Of a stretch of DNA of 64,000 bases, positions 19,865 through 30,553 are shown piece by piece. This stretch comes from Burkholderiales bacterium (GTDB lineage Bacteria > Pseudomonadota > Gammaproteobacteria > Burkholderiales > Burkholderiaceae_C), in assembly GCA_019509985.1 (NCBI GenBank), contig JAEKLF010000038.1:1-64000 (forward strand). Direction: 5' to 3'. The notes beneath the pieces were generated by a model. The model had not been told where the DNA came from. It did no database searches and saw nothing but the letters and a program-made list of their open reading frames with translations. The first letter of the stretch is position 1. Each line of letters begins with the position of its first letter. Made by a program: the position numbers and the translations under genes.

Positions 19865-20811
19865 CAGTACTGGCGCCTGGGCAGCTCGCGCGCCGCGACG
19901 TCGGCGGTGAACACGCCTTCCTCCGTCACCACGCGGCGCGGCAGCGTCTTGCCGGCCTTCAGGTCTTTCACCGCTTGCATCAACGGCGGGCCGAGCAGCG
20001 GGCTGCATTCGACCGTCACGTTCAGCTTGCCGGCCGCCATGGCCTGGAAGGCGCCCTTCACGCCGTCGATGGAGATGACGAGGATGTCGACGCCGGGTTT
20101 CAGGCCAGCTTCCTCGATGGCCTGGATGGCGCCGAGGGCCATGTCGTCGTTGTGGGCGTAGAGGGCGTGGATCTTCCTGCCGGCTTCAGCCTTCAGGAAG
20201 GCTTCCATGACCTCCTTGCCCTTGGCGCGGCTGAAATCGGCCGTCTGCGAGCGCACGATCTTCAGGCGCGGGTCGGCCTTGATCGCTTCCTCGAAGCCTT
20301 GTCTGCGGTCCAGCGCGGGCGCGGCGCCCACGGTGCCCTGCAGCTCGACGATGCGAACCTCGTCCTTGCCGCCCTTCATCTTGTCCACCAGCCAGCGGCC
20401 GGCGCGGCGGCCTTCCTCGACGAAGTCCGAGCCCATGAAGGTGACCCACAGGCCCTCGTCGGCCTCCTTCACCAGCCGGTCGGTCAGGATCACCGGGATG
20501 CCCGCGGCCCTGGCCTCGCGCAGCACGGTGCCCCAGCCGGTCTCGACGACGGGCGACAGCGCGATCACGTCGACCTTCTGCGCGATGAAGGCCCGCAGCG
20601 CCTTGATCTGGTTCTCCTGCTTCTGCTGCGCGTCGGCGAACTTCAGCTCGATGCCGGCCTCCTTCGCGGCCTGCTTGATGGAGGCGGAGTTGGCCGTGCG
20701 CCAGGCCGACTCGGCGCCGATCTGCGAGAAGCCGAGGACCAGCTTCCTGTCGGCGGCCCAGGCGGGAAGACCGAGAGCCGCGAGCGCGGCGAGGGCGTGG
20801 CGTCGTTGCAT
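19864..20811 (-). CDS. ytfQ: Periplasmic furanose-binding protein, YtfQ-like
   Basis: 315-residue exported binding protein. The ATG at 20811 (MQRRHALAALAALGLPAWA) gives a compact signal peptide. The mature protein resembles E. coli YtfQ along its length: LVLGFSQIGAESAWR, QQKQENQIKALRAFIAQ, ELQGTVGAAPALDRRQGF, YAHNDDMALGAIQAIEEAG. YtfQ binds galactofuranose in preference to pyranose forms, so this identity sets the probable substrate of the island. Arabinofuranose or a mixed specificity is the main alternative. It lies 113 bp after the TonB receptor, same strand. Confidence 0.9.
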   Translation of the reverse strand: MQRRHALAALAALGLPAWAADRKLVLGFSQIGAESAWRTANSASIKQAAKEAGIELKFADAQQKQENQIKALRAFIAQKVDVIALSPVVETGWGTVLREARAAGIPVILTDRLVKEADEGLWVTFMGSDFVEEGRRAGRWLVDKMKGGKDEVRIVELQGTVGAAPALDRRQGFEEAIKADPRLKIVRSQTADFSRAKGKEVMEAFLKAEAGRKIHALYAHNDDMALGAIQAIEEAGLKPGVDILVISIDGVKGAFQAMAAGKLNVTVECSPLLGPPLMQAVKDLKAGKTLPRRVVTEEGVFTADVAARELPRRQY

Positions 20812-20924
20812 GTGAATTTCGAAGAAAAAGGCCTGCCCCGACACGTGCCAGAACGGCGCGTGCACGAGGGCGGGCTGAAGGCGGCGCCGAACCGTGCGCC
20901 GCGCGGAGAGGGTGCCGAGTGCGC

Positions 20925-23663
20925 TTAGAGCTTGAAGTTGAAGCTCACGCCGTAGAACCGGTCATCCGACCGGATGTCGTGCGGGAAGCTCTCGCTCTGG
21001 AAGTAGCTGTGGTACTTGGCGCCGGTCAGGTTGTTGGCGTTGAGGTTGACGCTGAGCTGCTCGTTGAACTGGTAGCCCAGCGAGAGGTCCAGGCGGCCAT
21101 AGGCCTTGACGCGGTTGTAGGTGGGCGCCACGCCGGTGTCGCAGGCGCCGACGGCCATGCCGTTCTCGGCGGGCGACACGAGTTCGCAGCCGAACTGGCC
21201 TTCGTTGAACTTGCTGCGCCAGGTGTAGGTCAGGCGGCTGGTGAAGCCGTACTTCTCATACATCAGGCCGGCGTTGTAGCTGTGCTTGGACACGCCGAGC
21301 AGCGGCTTGCCGAACAGCGGGTCGGTCGGGGTCTTCACCTCGCTGTCGGCCATGGTGTAGTTGGCGAACACGCCCAGGCCGCTCGCCGCACCGGGCAGGA
21401 AGTCCAGGAAGTACTGGCCGCTGAGCTCCAGGCCGCTGAGCGTGGCCTTGCCGACGTTGCGCGGACGGGTGATGTCGTACTCGATGCCGCCGATGGTCTC
21501 GGGGTAGGAGGCGCGCGCCACGCGGTCCTTCAGCGTGCGGTAGTAGACGGCCGCCTGCAGATAGCTGCCCTTGCCGAAGTAGCGCTCGATGGACAGGTCG
21601 TAGGCCGTGCTCATCTGGTCCTTCAGTTCGGCGTTGCCGCCGCTGCCGCTGGGACGGATGTTGAGGTTGCTCGGCACCGTGTAGTTCAGCGTCGGGTTCA
21701 GGTCGCCCAGCGCCGGGCGGGCCATCGTCACGCCGGCCGTGGCGCGCACCAGCAGGTTGGGCGCCACCTCCAGCTTGGCGCTGGCGTTGGGCAGGAAGTG
21801 GGTGGTCGTGGACGTCGCGGTCTGCGGCGTGACGACGCCGTTGATCATGCCGGCGCCGGAGATGGTGCGCTCCGAGCGCACCAGGCGGCCGCCGAAGACA
21901 CCGTCCAGCCGCATGCCGGCCAGCGAGGTCTCGTAGTGCGGCTGGATGTAGGCGGCGTAGACCTTCTCGCTGGAGTCGTAGTTGTTGACGGGGGCGTAGG
22001 CCGGGTCGCCCGCCACGCTGCCGTAGAACTTGCGCAGTGTGTCGGTGTTGTCGCGCAGGTAGTCGGGGTTGGGCGTCATCCAGTGCTGGCAGCCGTTGAT
22101 CTGCGGGATGCAGTTGGGCGACGAGATCAGGAAGTCGGCCGGCAGCACGGTGGCCGAACTGACCAGGGTCACGCGGTTGCCGCCCGGTGCGTTGGGGCCG
22201 CCGGCCTGGTTGGCGCGCCACTCGGACTTGCGGTCGGTCGCGCGGGCACCGAAGTCGACGGAGGTGATGAAGCCGCTGAGCTCGTAGTTGCCGCTGAAGG
22301 CCACGGCGTCCTGGCGGCTGTTGGCCTTGCTGATGTCCTGGAACAGCGAGTTCGCGAAGCGGAAATCGGTGGCGCTGCCGAGCGGGTTGCCAGGCATGTT
22401 GGTGGTGCCGTGGCCGTCGTCGTTGACCATGATGTCCACGGCGCCGATCTGCTTGCCGATGTCGACAATGATGTTGCGGTTGCGGTTGTTGGACCGCATA
22501 TGCGAGACATCCAGCGTCGTCGACAGCGGGCCGGCGTTGTACTTCCAGCCACCGGCCAGCACCGCCTGGTCGGTCATGCCGACCTTGGCCTGCGTACTGG
22601 TCAGCCCGGGCACGTTGTTGAACGTGGCCGAGACGCCGTTGCACAAGTGCTGCACACCCTGCGACGAATTGCCGAGGAAGCCGGCGCCGTTGACGTGCGC
22701 GTCGAAGCAGTCCGTGCTGGCCTTGGGGTTGGTGATGTTCTGCGCCGCGAAGATGTCCGAGAAGATGAAGAACGTGGCGAACTTGGCGCGGTAGCCGGCG
22801 TACAGCGCGTCGGCGTAGAACTCGTTCTCCTTGTTCGGGCGCCACTGCACGGCCGCATTGACCTGCGGGCGCTGGTAGTTGCCGGTGTCGGTCAGCCCGC
22901 CGACGCAGGTCGGCAGCACGACGCCGGGCGCGCCGGCGGGGCCGTTGGTGCCGGAGCGCGGGTCGCAGTTGAAGGAGATGGGGCGGTTGAACTTGTGGTC
23001 GGCGTAGGAAATGTCGACCAGGGCGCCGATCTCGCCGCCGTCGCCGGTGGCCGTGCGGTAGGAGCCGAGCACGCCGAGCTTGGTGCTGGGCTTGGTCTCG
23101 AACTGGCCGGCATTGGCGCGGCCGTTGACCACCAGCGTCAGGCCCTTGCGGAACTCCATCGGCTTGCGCAGCTTCAGGTCGATCGCACCGGCCACGCCGC
23201 CTTCGACGAGGTTGGCGCCGGCCGACTTGTAGACGTCGGCGCGCGAGATCGCTTCGGCCGGCAGGTCCTGGAAGGCGAAGCCACGGCCCACACCGGTGAA
23301 CATCTCGCGGCCGTCCACGGTGGTGACGATGTCGCCGATGCCGCGGATCAGCGGGTTGACGATTTCATTGTTGAAGTTGACGACGGTCTGGATACCCGGC
23401 ACGCGCTGCAGCGCCTCGGCCACCGTGTTGTCTGGGAACTTGCCGATGTCGTCGGCGACGATGGATTCGACGACCTGGTCGGCGTCGCGCTTGGCCTGCA
23501 CGGCCGCATTGCGGCTGGCGCGCTGGCCGAGGATGACGACCTGGTCCAGCTTGTTGGCTTCGGCCGCCGGCTTGGGCGTCTCCTGGGCCATGACCTGATG
23601 GCCGGCGAGGGCCAGCGTCAGCATGGCGGCAGCCGGGATCGGCGAGAGGGTGAATCGCTTCAT
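20925..23663 (-). CDS. TonB-dependent outer-membrane receptor for oligosaccharide
   Basis: 912-residue receptor. Start set by AGGAGA before ATG 23663; signal peptide ends at VMAQ. Residues about 40-150 form the plug (VVESIVADDIGKFPDNTVAEALQRVPGIQ, abbreviated here to its start IGKFPDNTVAEAL), the rest a 22-strand barrel ending in aromatic FNFKL. The IGKFPDNTVAEAL style belongs to the Caulobacter/Xanthomonas type of carbohydrate TonB receptor. It heads the eight-gene minus-strand operon, so it likely imports oligosaccharides released by the secreted hydrolases. No SusD-like partner is present, as expected in Proteobacteria. Confidence 0.93.
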   Translation of the reverse strand: MKRFTLSPIPAAAMLTLALAGHQVMAQETPKPAAEANKLDQVVILGQRASRNAAVQAKRDADQVVESIVADDIGKFPDNTVAEALQRVPGIQTVVNFNNEIVNPLIRGIGDIVTTVDGREMFTGVGRGFAFQDLPAEAISRADVYKSAGANLVEGGVAGAIDLKLRKPMEFRKGLTLVVNGRANAGQFETKPSTKLGVLGSYRTATGDGGEIGALVDISYADHKFNRPISFNCDPRSGTNGPAGAPGVVLPTCVGGLTDTGNYQRPQVNAAVQWRPNKENEFYADALYAGYRAKFATFFIFSDIFAAQNITNPKASTDCFDAHVNGAGFLGNSSQGVQHLCNGVSATFNNVPGLTSTQAKVGMTDQAVLAGGWKYNAGPLSTTLDVSHMRSNNRNRNIIVDIGKQIGAVDIMVNDDGHGTTNMPGNPLGSATDFRFANSLFQDISKANSRQDAVAFSGNYELSGFITSVDFGARATDRKSEWRANQAGGPNAPGGNRVTLVSSATVLPADFLISSPNCIPQINGCQHWMTPNPDYLRDNTDTLRKFYGSVAGDPAYAPVNNYDSSEKVYAAYIQPHYETSLAGMRLDGVFGGRLVRSERTISGAGMINGVVTPQTATSTTTHFLPNASAKLEVAPNLLVRATAGVTMARPALGDLNPTLNYTVPSNLNIRPSGSGGNAELKDQMSTAYDLSIERYFGKGSYLQAAVYYRTLKDRVARASYPETIGGIEYDITRPRNVGKATLSGLELSGQYFLDFLPGAASGLGVFANYTMADSEVKTPTDPLFGKPLLGVSKHSYNAGLMYEKYGFTSRLTYTWRSKFNEGQFGCELVSPAENGMAVGACDTGVAPTYNRVKAYGRLDLSLGYQFNEQLSVNLNANNLTGAKYHSYFQSESFPHDIRSDDRFYGVSFNFKL

Positions 23664-24050
23664 TGTTGTCTCCTGGGGCTTGGTGCGGCGCTGCGTATGG
23701 CGCCGCCCTTGGGCCGGTTTTGAACGAAATCATGGCGCCGGTTGGCGCGGTCCCCGGGTCTCGAACCGCCGCGGTTGCTGGCGCGGCGGCTTTCGACCGT
23801 TAATCATTACAAACAACTTTTCTTGCAACATTTGGCGCAACTAGGCCCCGAGATCGAGGCTGGCGCTGCTCCCGGCTGCGGGGTTGGATTCCCCATGGCC
23901 GGCCTTCAAAGTCTATTCATTCGACGATCAGCGTGGCCCTGCTGCGGCGCCCGTCAGCGCTCTGCATCGACGGGCCTTTCTGATCGTTTGGATGATTATT
24001 CACCAATTTACTTGTTATAAAACTATGGCAAACCATGAGTGATGTCACCG
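23664..24050. other. 387-bp intergenic region upstream of the TonB receptor operon
   Basis: No coding signal. AT content rises sharply at 23800-23830 and 23990-24025 against a G+C-rich background. The second patch is the shared 27-bp element. The first contains AGTTGTT on the minus strand (within 23809-23822), a fragment of the same motif, but too short to call a site. The long leader between the element and the receptor ATG holds nothing else I recognise. Confidence 0.6.
23995..24021. promoter_or_regulatory. Shared AT-rich operator/promoter element, site B
   Basis: 27 bp that match site D (34944-34970) at 26 of 27 positions; the core CCAATTTACTTGTTATAAA (24003-24021) is identical. On the minus strand, TAGTTT and GAATAA around it have 17-bp spacing and could serve as -35 and -10 for the TonB-receptor operon. 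The element probably binds the ArsR-type regulator encoded at 32938-33900; that pairing is inference. Confidence 0.75.
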
Positions 24051-25367
24051 TCATGGAGCCAGGAAGCGGGATTCGCGTTCCAGCAGCCGGTTGATGCGCT
24101 GCTGGCCCTTGGCGAGCGTGGCCTCCAGCGGCTCGCCCGAAACGACGATGGCCGTCACCGTCTCCCCCAGCAAGCCCATCACGCGCGACTGCCGCGCGAC
24201 GGTGGGCGGCAGGCCGGTGCCGACCTGCGCGACCGGCCCGAGGGTGGCACGCATCGGCAAGGCCTTGAAGGCGGGGCTGTCCACCGCGGACTGGCGCGCC
24301 GGCAGCTGGCCGGTGCGGGCCCAGGCCAGGCTCTCGTCGTTGAGGAAACGCAGGAAAGCCAGGCCTGCCGCGCGTTCCGCCGCCGTCTGGCGCGGGTTGC
24401 GCAGCATGACCCAGACATGGCTGTCGGCCCAGGTCGCCGGTTGGGCGAACAGCGTCGGCTCCGGCAACGCCTCGTAGGCACCGCTCAGCGGGTTGCCGGC
24501 ATGCGCGGCGCGCTCGTTGAGCTGGCCGAGCAGCCAGGTGCCGTTGAGCATCACGCCGCCGGCGCCGGCCATGAAGGCCTGCAGCGCGGCGCTATAGTCC
24601 ATGTTGCGGGTGACCAGGCCTTCGGCGTAGACCGTACGCATCAGCGCCACGGCGGTCTTGACCTCGGGCGTGCCGAGGTCGATCGCGAGGTCGGACTTCG
24701 GGAACAGCTTGCCGCCCTGCTGGCGCACCAGGCCGATGATGCTGCGCGCGAAGAAGCTCGGGTCGTTCAGCGTCAGCCAGACGAAGTAGGGCTTGCCGGT
24801 TGCGCGCTTGAAGGCGCGCGCCTGGGCCAGCAGCTCCTGTGGCGACGTCGGCAGCCTGGCGTGGCCGCCTGCATCGACGAGGCCGGCCTGATTCATCAGC
24901 CCGAGATTGATGTGCCACAGCATCGCGTGGCTGTCGTAGGGCAAGGCCAGCATGTGGCCGCCGAAGGTGACGCCGTGGCGGGCGTGGGGCGTGAAGGCGC
25001 CGGCGTCGAAGCCGTCGTCCAGCGGCTGCAGCAGCTCGCGCTTGGCGAAGTCGCCGAGCACCGAGCTGTGCATGATGGCCACCGTCGGCAGGTCGCCGCC
25101 GACGATGCGCGCACCAAGCTGCGGGTAGTAGGCCGAGTGCTCCACGACCTGCGTGTTGACGTGGATGCGGCCGGCCTCCCGCGCGTTGAACTTGTTGGTC
25201 AGCACGGTGACGATGCCGCATTCGCTGCTGATCTGCGACGGGTCGGTCTGCTGGCCGAACTCGGCGTCGCAGCTGCCGAAGAAACGGGCCAGCGTGATCT
25301 CGACCGGCGCGGCCTGCGCCAGCGCTGCGAGCAAGGTGGCAGCCAATGCAATGAGCGTGCGCTTCAT
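24051..25367 (-). CDS. CUT1 ABC transporter sugar-binding protein
   Basis: 438-residue exported extracellular solute-binding protein family 1 member (MalE/UgpB type); signal peptide MKRTLIALAATLLAALAQA. Features: start of lobe 1 VEITLARFFGSC, hinge-region LPYDSHAMLWHINLGLM, and late segments LAFLRFLNDESLAWARTGQLPARQSA typical of oligosaccharide binders. It overlaps the upstream permease by four bases, the last gene of the CUT1 set. The order ATPase, permease, permease, binding protein is unusual but seen in Proteobacteria. Ligand unknown; the operon suggests galacto-oligosaccharide. Confidence 0.9.
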   Translation of the reverse strand: MKRTLIALAATLLAALAQAAPVEITLARFFGSCDAEFGQQTDPSQISSECGIVTVLTNKFNAREAGRIHVNTQVVEHSAYYPQLGARIVGGDLPTVAIMHSSVLGDFAKRELLQPLDDGFDAGAFTPHARHGVTFGGHMLALPYDSHAMLWHINLGLMNQAGLVDAGGHARLPTSPQELLAQARAFKRATGKPYFVWLTLNDPSFFARSIIGLVRQQGGKLFPKSDLAIDLGTPEVKTAVALMRTVYAEGLVTRNMDYSAALQAFMAGAGGVMLNGTWLLGQLNERAAHAGNPLSGAYEALPEPTLFAQPATWADSHVWVMLRNPRQTAAERAAGLAFLRFLNDESLAWARTGQLPARQSAVDSPAFKALPMRATLGPVAQVGTGLPPTVARQSRVMGLLGETVTAIVVSGEPLEATLAKGQQRINRLLERESRFLAP

Positions 25368-26188
25368 GCCGGCTTCCCTCCCGCCACGGCCGCCACGATG
25401 TGGCGCTGGAAGAAGGCGTACAGCACCAGCACCGGCAGCGCGGCGAACACGGCCTGCGCCATCAGGAAGCCCAGCCCTTCCGACTGCGCGAAGTTGGTCT
25501 GCGTGGACGCGAGGCCCAGGGTCAGCGTGTACATCTCGGGTCGGGTGGCGGAGATCAGCGGCCACAGGTAGTCGTTCCACGCGGCCAGGAAGCTGAAGAT
25601 GCCGAGCGTCGCTTGCGCGGGCAGCGTCTGCGGCAAGATGACGCGCCAGAAGGTCGTCCAGCGCGACGCGTTGTCCATCAGCGCGGCCTCCTCCAGCTCG
25701 CGCGGAATGGCCTTGAAGAACTGTGTCATCAGGAACACGCCGAACGGGGCGGCCAGGCGCGGCAGGATCAGGCCGGCGTAGCTGTTGTGCAGGCCCAGCC
25801 CGGCGAAGAAGCGGTGCAGCGGGATGACGACGGCCGGCTCCGGCACGGCCAGGCCGGCGAGCACCAGCGCAAAGACGAGCCGCTTGCCGCGAAACTCGCA
25901 ACGCGCAAAGCCGTAGCCGGCCAGCGACGACAGGAACAGCACGAGCAGCGTCTGCACGCCGGCCACCACGCAGCTGTTCAGCACCCAGCGGAACACGGCC
26001 GGGTTGGCCAGGATGTCGCGGTAGTTGCCGAGCGTGAAGGGCGTGCTGAGCAGCGCATCGGTGCGCTCCATCAGCACCGCGTTGGACTTCAGCGACAGCG
26101 CGAAGACCCAGGCCAGCGGCAGCATCCACAGCACGGCCAGCACGATGGCCAGCGCCATCAGCGCGCGGTCGAAGGCGGTGTTCCTCAT
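25364..26188 (-). CDS. CUT1 ABC transporter permease (MalG type)
   Basis: 274-residue inner-membrane permease with six helices and the EAA motif LEEAALMDNASRWTTFWRVILP, which docks into the ATPase. ATG at 26188 overlaps the preceding permease stop (ATGA). Pairs with the permease at 26185-27084 to make the channel. Similar to UgpE/MalG. Confidence 0.93.
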   Translation of the reverse strand: MRNTAFDRALMALAIVLAVLWMLPLAWVFALSLKSNAVLMERTDALLSTPFTLGNYRDILANPAVFRWVLNSCVVAGVQTLLVLFLSSLAGYGFARCEFRGKRLVFALVLAGLAVPEPAVVIPLHRFFAGLGLHNSYAGLILPRLAAPFGVFLMTQFFKAIPRELEEAALMDNASRWTTFWRVILPQTLPAQATLGIFSFLAAWNDYLWPLISATRPEMYTLTLGLASTQTNFAQSEGLGFLMAQAVFAALPVLVLYAFFQRHIVAAVAGGKPA

Positions 26189-27080
26189 ACCGCACCGCCT
26201 TCGCGCTTCTCGGCCCAGCGCTGCACGCCCACGCCCAGCACCAGCAGCACGAACAGCAGCTGCGCGGCGGCGGCCGAGTAGCCCAGCGCCCACTGGTCGA
26301 ACAGCGCCTCGTAGATGAACATCACCATCGTCCGCGTGCTGTTGTTGGGGCCGCCGTTGGTCAGCAGCTGCGCCTGGCCGAACACCTGCAGCTGGCCCAG
26401 CAGCTGGATGATGGCCACCAACACCAGCGTGCGGCGCAGCGCCGGCAGCGTGATGAAGCGAAACGACCGCCAGCGGCTGGCGTTGTCCAGCGCCGCGGCT
26501 TCGTACAGGTCGGGCGGCACCTGCTGCAACGCGGCCAGCATCAGCGTCATCGGCAGGCCGATGCCCCACCACAGTGTGACGAGGGCGATGAACGGCAGGG
26601 CCAGGCGCTCGTCGGACAGCGGCGCCAGGTCGGACAGCCCCAGCGCCTGCAGGCCTTGGCTCAGCAGGCCGCGGTCGGGCAGCAGCACCAGGCGCCAGAT
26701 CAGCGTCACCACTGTCACCGACAGCACGTTGGACGCGAAGAAGGTGCCGCGCAGCCAGGCGCCGAGCTTGCCGGGCCGGTTCAGCACCAGCGCGAGCGCC
26801 AGGCCCAGGCCGACGAAGAGCGGCGTGCAGATGGCGGCGAACAGCACCGTGTTGGCGGCGCAGCGCAGGAAGATCTCGTCCCTGGCCAGGTCGATGAAGT
26901 TGGCCAGGCCGACGAACCGGCCGCGGCCGGTCAGCAGGTCCACCGCGTGCAGGGACAGCCAGAAGCCCTCCAGCACCGGCGCGGCCAGCAGGCCGACGTA
27001 GCAGATCAGGAAGGGTGCGATGAAGGCCCAGCCGACCCAGCCGGGTTGGGCAAAGGCCGGGCGCGTGAAGGTGGCCGAAC

Positions 27081-27084
<4 letters not shown>
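26185..27084 (-). CDS. CUT1 ABC transporter permease (MalF type)
   Basis: 299-residue inner-membrane permease with six helices; EAA motif YEAAALDNASRWRSFRFITLP. ATG at 27084 overlaps the ATPase stop by four bases. Similar in layout to UgpA/LacF-type subunits. Part of the tightly coupled ATPase-permease-permease-binding protein set. Confidence 0.93.
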
Positions 27085-28178
<1,094 letters not shown>

Positions 28179-28238
28179 GGGTGATATCTCCGAGTGGGTC
28201 CCGTCATCGCGGTGCCTCTGTCCATGTCAGTGTCTCAG

Positions 28239-28383
28239 CGGGCCGAGCGCCGGGCCGCTCCCAAGCCGGCCCGCCTTGGGCGATGTGCTTGCGGCTCGAT
28301 GCCGCAAGCATCGCCGTCCCCTCGGGGGACCGGTCAGTCGCGCGCGCGTTCAGCGCGGGCGCGGCTGGACGAGGGGCTTCCAT
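28239..28383. repeat. Dispersed structured intergenic repeat, copy 2 (longer)
   Basis: 145-bp relative of 12472-12568. It shares all blocks of copy 1 and adds about 48 bp containing a strong hairpin (TGCTTGCGGC / GCCGCAAGCA with flanking GGCGATG / ATCGCC). The bases flanking CGCGTTCAGCGCG differ from copy 1, yet still pair (GTC-AGTCGCGC with GCGCGGCTGGAC, including a G-U), which suggests a conserved structure. It overlaps the 3' end of the GH-A gene. Confidence 0.75.
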
Positions 28384-29452
28384 ATTGCCGCAGCAGTTCC
28401 GCTTCGCGCTCGCGGTACGGCTTGCCGTCGGTGTGCAGCACGTCGTGGAACCACACGAGCGGCGGGTCGATGGTGTAGGGCCGCTTCCAGGAATCCCAGG
28501 GCATCTTGGTCTGGCTCTTGCCGTCGACAAAACCCCAGTTGATCATGCCCACGTCCTCGCGCGCGGCGATGGGCAGCGCGATGTCGAAGGTGGAGCCCAG
28601 GCTGCGCGCCATGTACTCGGTGCAGATCAGCGGGCGGCCGTATTGCTGCAGCTGGCTGATGCGCGCCTCGAACTTCTCGGGCCAGTTGTAGTCGTGAAAG
28701 CTCACCACGTCCGAGCAGGCCAGCTGCGCCTTCTGCACGGCGTTCAGCTCGGGCGATCCCGGCGCCCAGTTGTCGCCCAGCCAGAGTCCGCTGGTGAGCG
28801 GCTGGATGGGATTCTGGCCACGCGCCCAGTCGAAAGCCTGCGGGATCATCTCGGCCACCCGTGCAATCTTGTCCTTGGTCTCGCGCGGCAGGTAGTAGCC
28901 CATGCCACCGCCCTGGTTGTCGGGCTCGTTCCAGATGTCCCAATAGGTGATGCGCGGGTCCCGGCCGAAGGTCTTGACGATGTCTTCGACGTAGGCGCGC
29001 AGGGCCGGCCAGGTGGCGGGGTCGCCCAGCTGCGCGGCCGAGGGGCTTTGCACCCAGCCGGAGTTGTGCACGCCGGGGATGGGTTCGCGCTGGGGGCCGA
29101 GCCTGGGCTCGGGGTCCCAGCAGGAGTCGAACAGCACGAACATCGTCAGGATGCCGTGGCGCTCGGCGATGTCCAGGTACTGGCTGATGCGCTGCTTGAA
29201 GCCGGCGGCGTCCTGTGCCCACAGCAGGTCGTGCAGGAACACGCGCATGGTGTTCATGCCCAGGCCGGCCGCCCAGCCCAGCTCGAGGTCGATGCGCTCG
29301 GGGTCGAAGGTCTCGGCCTGCCACATGGCCAGCTGGTTGATGGCGGTGGCGGGCACGAAGTTGGCGCCCAGCGCCCACGGCTGCGCCTTGAACCAGGCGT
29401 GCGCCTGCTCGGGGGTCCAGCGGGCGGGGGAGGTCGGGGTCGGTTGGCTCAT
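28334..29452 (-). CDS. Cytosolic clan GH-A glycoside hydrolase (cellulase/xylanase-like)
   Basis: 372-residue protein without a signal peptide, so probably cytosolic. TIM-barrel hallmarks: acid/base Glu in YWDIWNEPDNQGGG and nucleophile Glu in PLICTEYMAR, with DVVSFHDYNWPE between. It resembles GH5-like proteins often labelled 1,4-beta-xylanase; true specificity is open. It follows galM by 11 bp and precedes the CUT1 transporter, so it may cut imported oligosaccharides. The last 14 or so residues (SPSSSRARAERARD) are encoded by the dispersed repeat, apparently a read-through C-terminus acquired by repeat insertion. Confidence 0.8.
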   Translation of the reverse strand: MSQPTPTSPARWTPEQAHAWFKAQPWALGANFVPATAINQLAMWQAETFDPERIDLELGWAAGLGMNTMRVFLHDLLWAQDAAGFKQRISQYLDIAERHGILTMFVLFDSCWDPEPRLGPQREPIPGVHNSGWVQSPSAAQLGDPATWPALRAYVEDIVKTFGRDPRITYWDIWNEPDNQGGGMGYYLPRETKDKIARVAEMIPQAFDWARGQNPIQPLTSGLWLGDNWAPGSPELNAVQKAQLACSDVVSFHDYNWPEKFEARISQLQQYGRPLICTEYMARSLGSTFDIALPIAAREDVGMINWGFVDGKSQTKMPWDSWKRPYTIDPPLVWFHDVLHTDGKPYREREAELLRQYGSPSSSRARAERARD

Positions 29453-29463
29453 GGTGGTCGAGT

Positions 29464-30477
29464 TCAGGCCGCGCGGGCCGGGAGGAATCGGTAGGTCAGC
29501 GTGTGGCGATAGGTCTGGCCGGGCCGCAACACGGCATTGGCCTGGGGCCACTCGGGGTGATGGTGGCTGTCGGGCAGCGCCTGCGGCTCCAGCGCCAGGC
29601 CCGCGTGCGCGGCGTAGGGCCGGCCGTGGCGGTCGGGCGTGCGGGGCAGGAATTCGCCGGCGTAGAACTGCAGGCCCGGCGCGCCGCTGTGCAGCGCCAG
29701 CATGAGCTGGCGGTCGCCGGATTGCAGCGTGGCGGCGGGCCGGTCGATGGCGGGTGCTGCGTCGAGCAGCCAGCAGTGGTCATGGCCGGCGGGCCGGGCG
29801 CCGGTGGCGTGCAGCGCGTCTAGCGCCTCACCGATGCGGCGTGGGGCGAGGAAGTCGAAGGGCGTGCCGGCGACGGGTGCCTGCTCGCCGGTCGGAATCA
29901 GGTCGGGCCGCACGGGCAGGTAACGGCTGCCGGCGATCTGCAGCCGGTGGTTGGCGATGCTGCCGCCGCCGTCGAGGTTGAAGTAGGCGTGGCTGCTGAG
30001 GCTGCACAGCGTCGGCGCCGTGGTGGTGGCTTCGAGCGTGACCGTGACGGTCAGCGGGGGCGCGACGCGGTAGGTGGCGCGCACGCTCAGTTCGCCGGGG
30101 AAGCCCTGGTCGCCGTCGGGAGAGGTCAGCGTGAGGTCGAGCTGGTCGTCGGTATGGCTGGCGACGCTCCACAGCTGACGGTGGAAGCCGCCGGCGCCAC
30201 CGTGGAGCTGGTGGGGGCCTTCGTTGGCCGCAAGCTGGAAGTGCTGGCCGTCGAGGTCGAAGGACGCACCGGCAATGCGGTTGGCGTAGCGGCCGACGAT
30301 GGCGCCGAGGTAGCCGGGTTGGGTCAGGTAGTCGGCTGTCGTTTGATAGCCGAGCAGGACTTCCCGGGGCGTGCCGTTGACCGGGACGAGGCAGGACGTC
30401 CAGGCGGCGCCGGCGTTGGTGATGGCGATGTGCAGGCCGTCTTGCGACTGCACGCGGAAGAGGCTTGGCGTGTTCAT
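29464..30477 (-). CDS. galM: Galactose mutarotase (aldose 1-epimerase)
   Basis: 337-residue cytosolic enzyme interconverting alpha- and beta-hexopyranoses so that galactose released as the beta anomer can feed GalK. Visible family elements: GRYANRIAGASF, NEGPHQLHGGAGGFHRQLW (first catalytic His), SSHAYFNLDG (second His), DHCWLLD and QFYAGEFLP, ending near ALEPQALPDSHHHPEWP with the catalytic Glu region. ATG at 30477 has AGAGG eight bases upstream. 76 bp after galK, same strand. Confidence 0.93.
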   Translation of the reverse strand: MNTPSLFRVQSQDGLHIAITNAGAAWTSCLVPVNGTPREVLLGYQTTADYLTQPGYLGAIVGRYANRIAGASFDLDGQHFQLAANEGPHQLHGGAGGFHRQLWSVASHTDDQLDLTLTSPDGDQGFPGELSVRATYRVAPPLTVTVTLEATTTAPTLCSLSSHAYFNLDGGGSIANHRLQIAGSRYLPVRPDLIPTGEQAPVAGTPFDFLAPRRIGEALDALHATGARPAGHDHCWLLDAAPAIDRPAATLQSGDRQLMLALHSGAPGLQFYAGEFLPRTPDRHGRPYAAHAGLALEPQALPDSHHHPEWPQANAVLRPGQTYRHTLTYRFLPARAA

Positions 30478-30553
30478 GCCGAGACCTCTTGTAGCGCGTG
30501 AGTGCGGTGCCGGGAGTTCGCCCCGGCGGGCCTGGCCACCCAGCCAAAGCCGC

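Noticed and set aside
20919-23723. Long plus-strand reading frames opposite the TonB receptor
   Set aside because: Low-complexity Arg/Gly/His/Val translation typical of G+C-rich antisense shadows; the minus-strand receptor is unambiguous.
23806-23830. A fourth operator upstream of the TonB receptor
   Set aside because: Only AGTTGTT is shared with the other sites; too short to separate from chance in an AT-rich patch.
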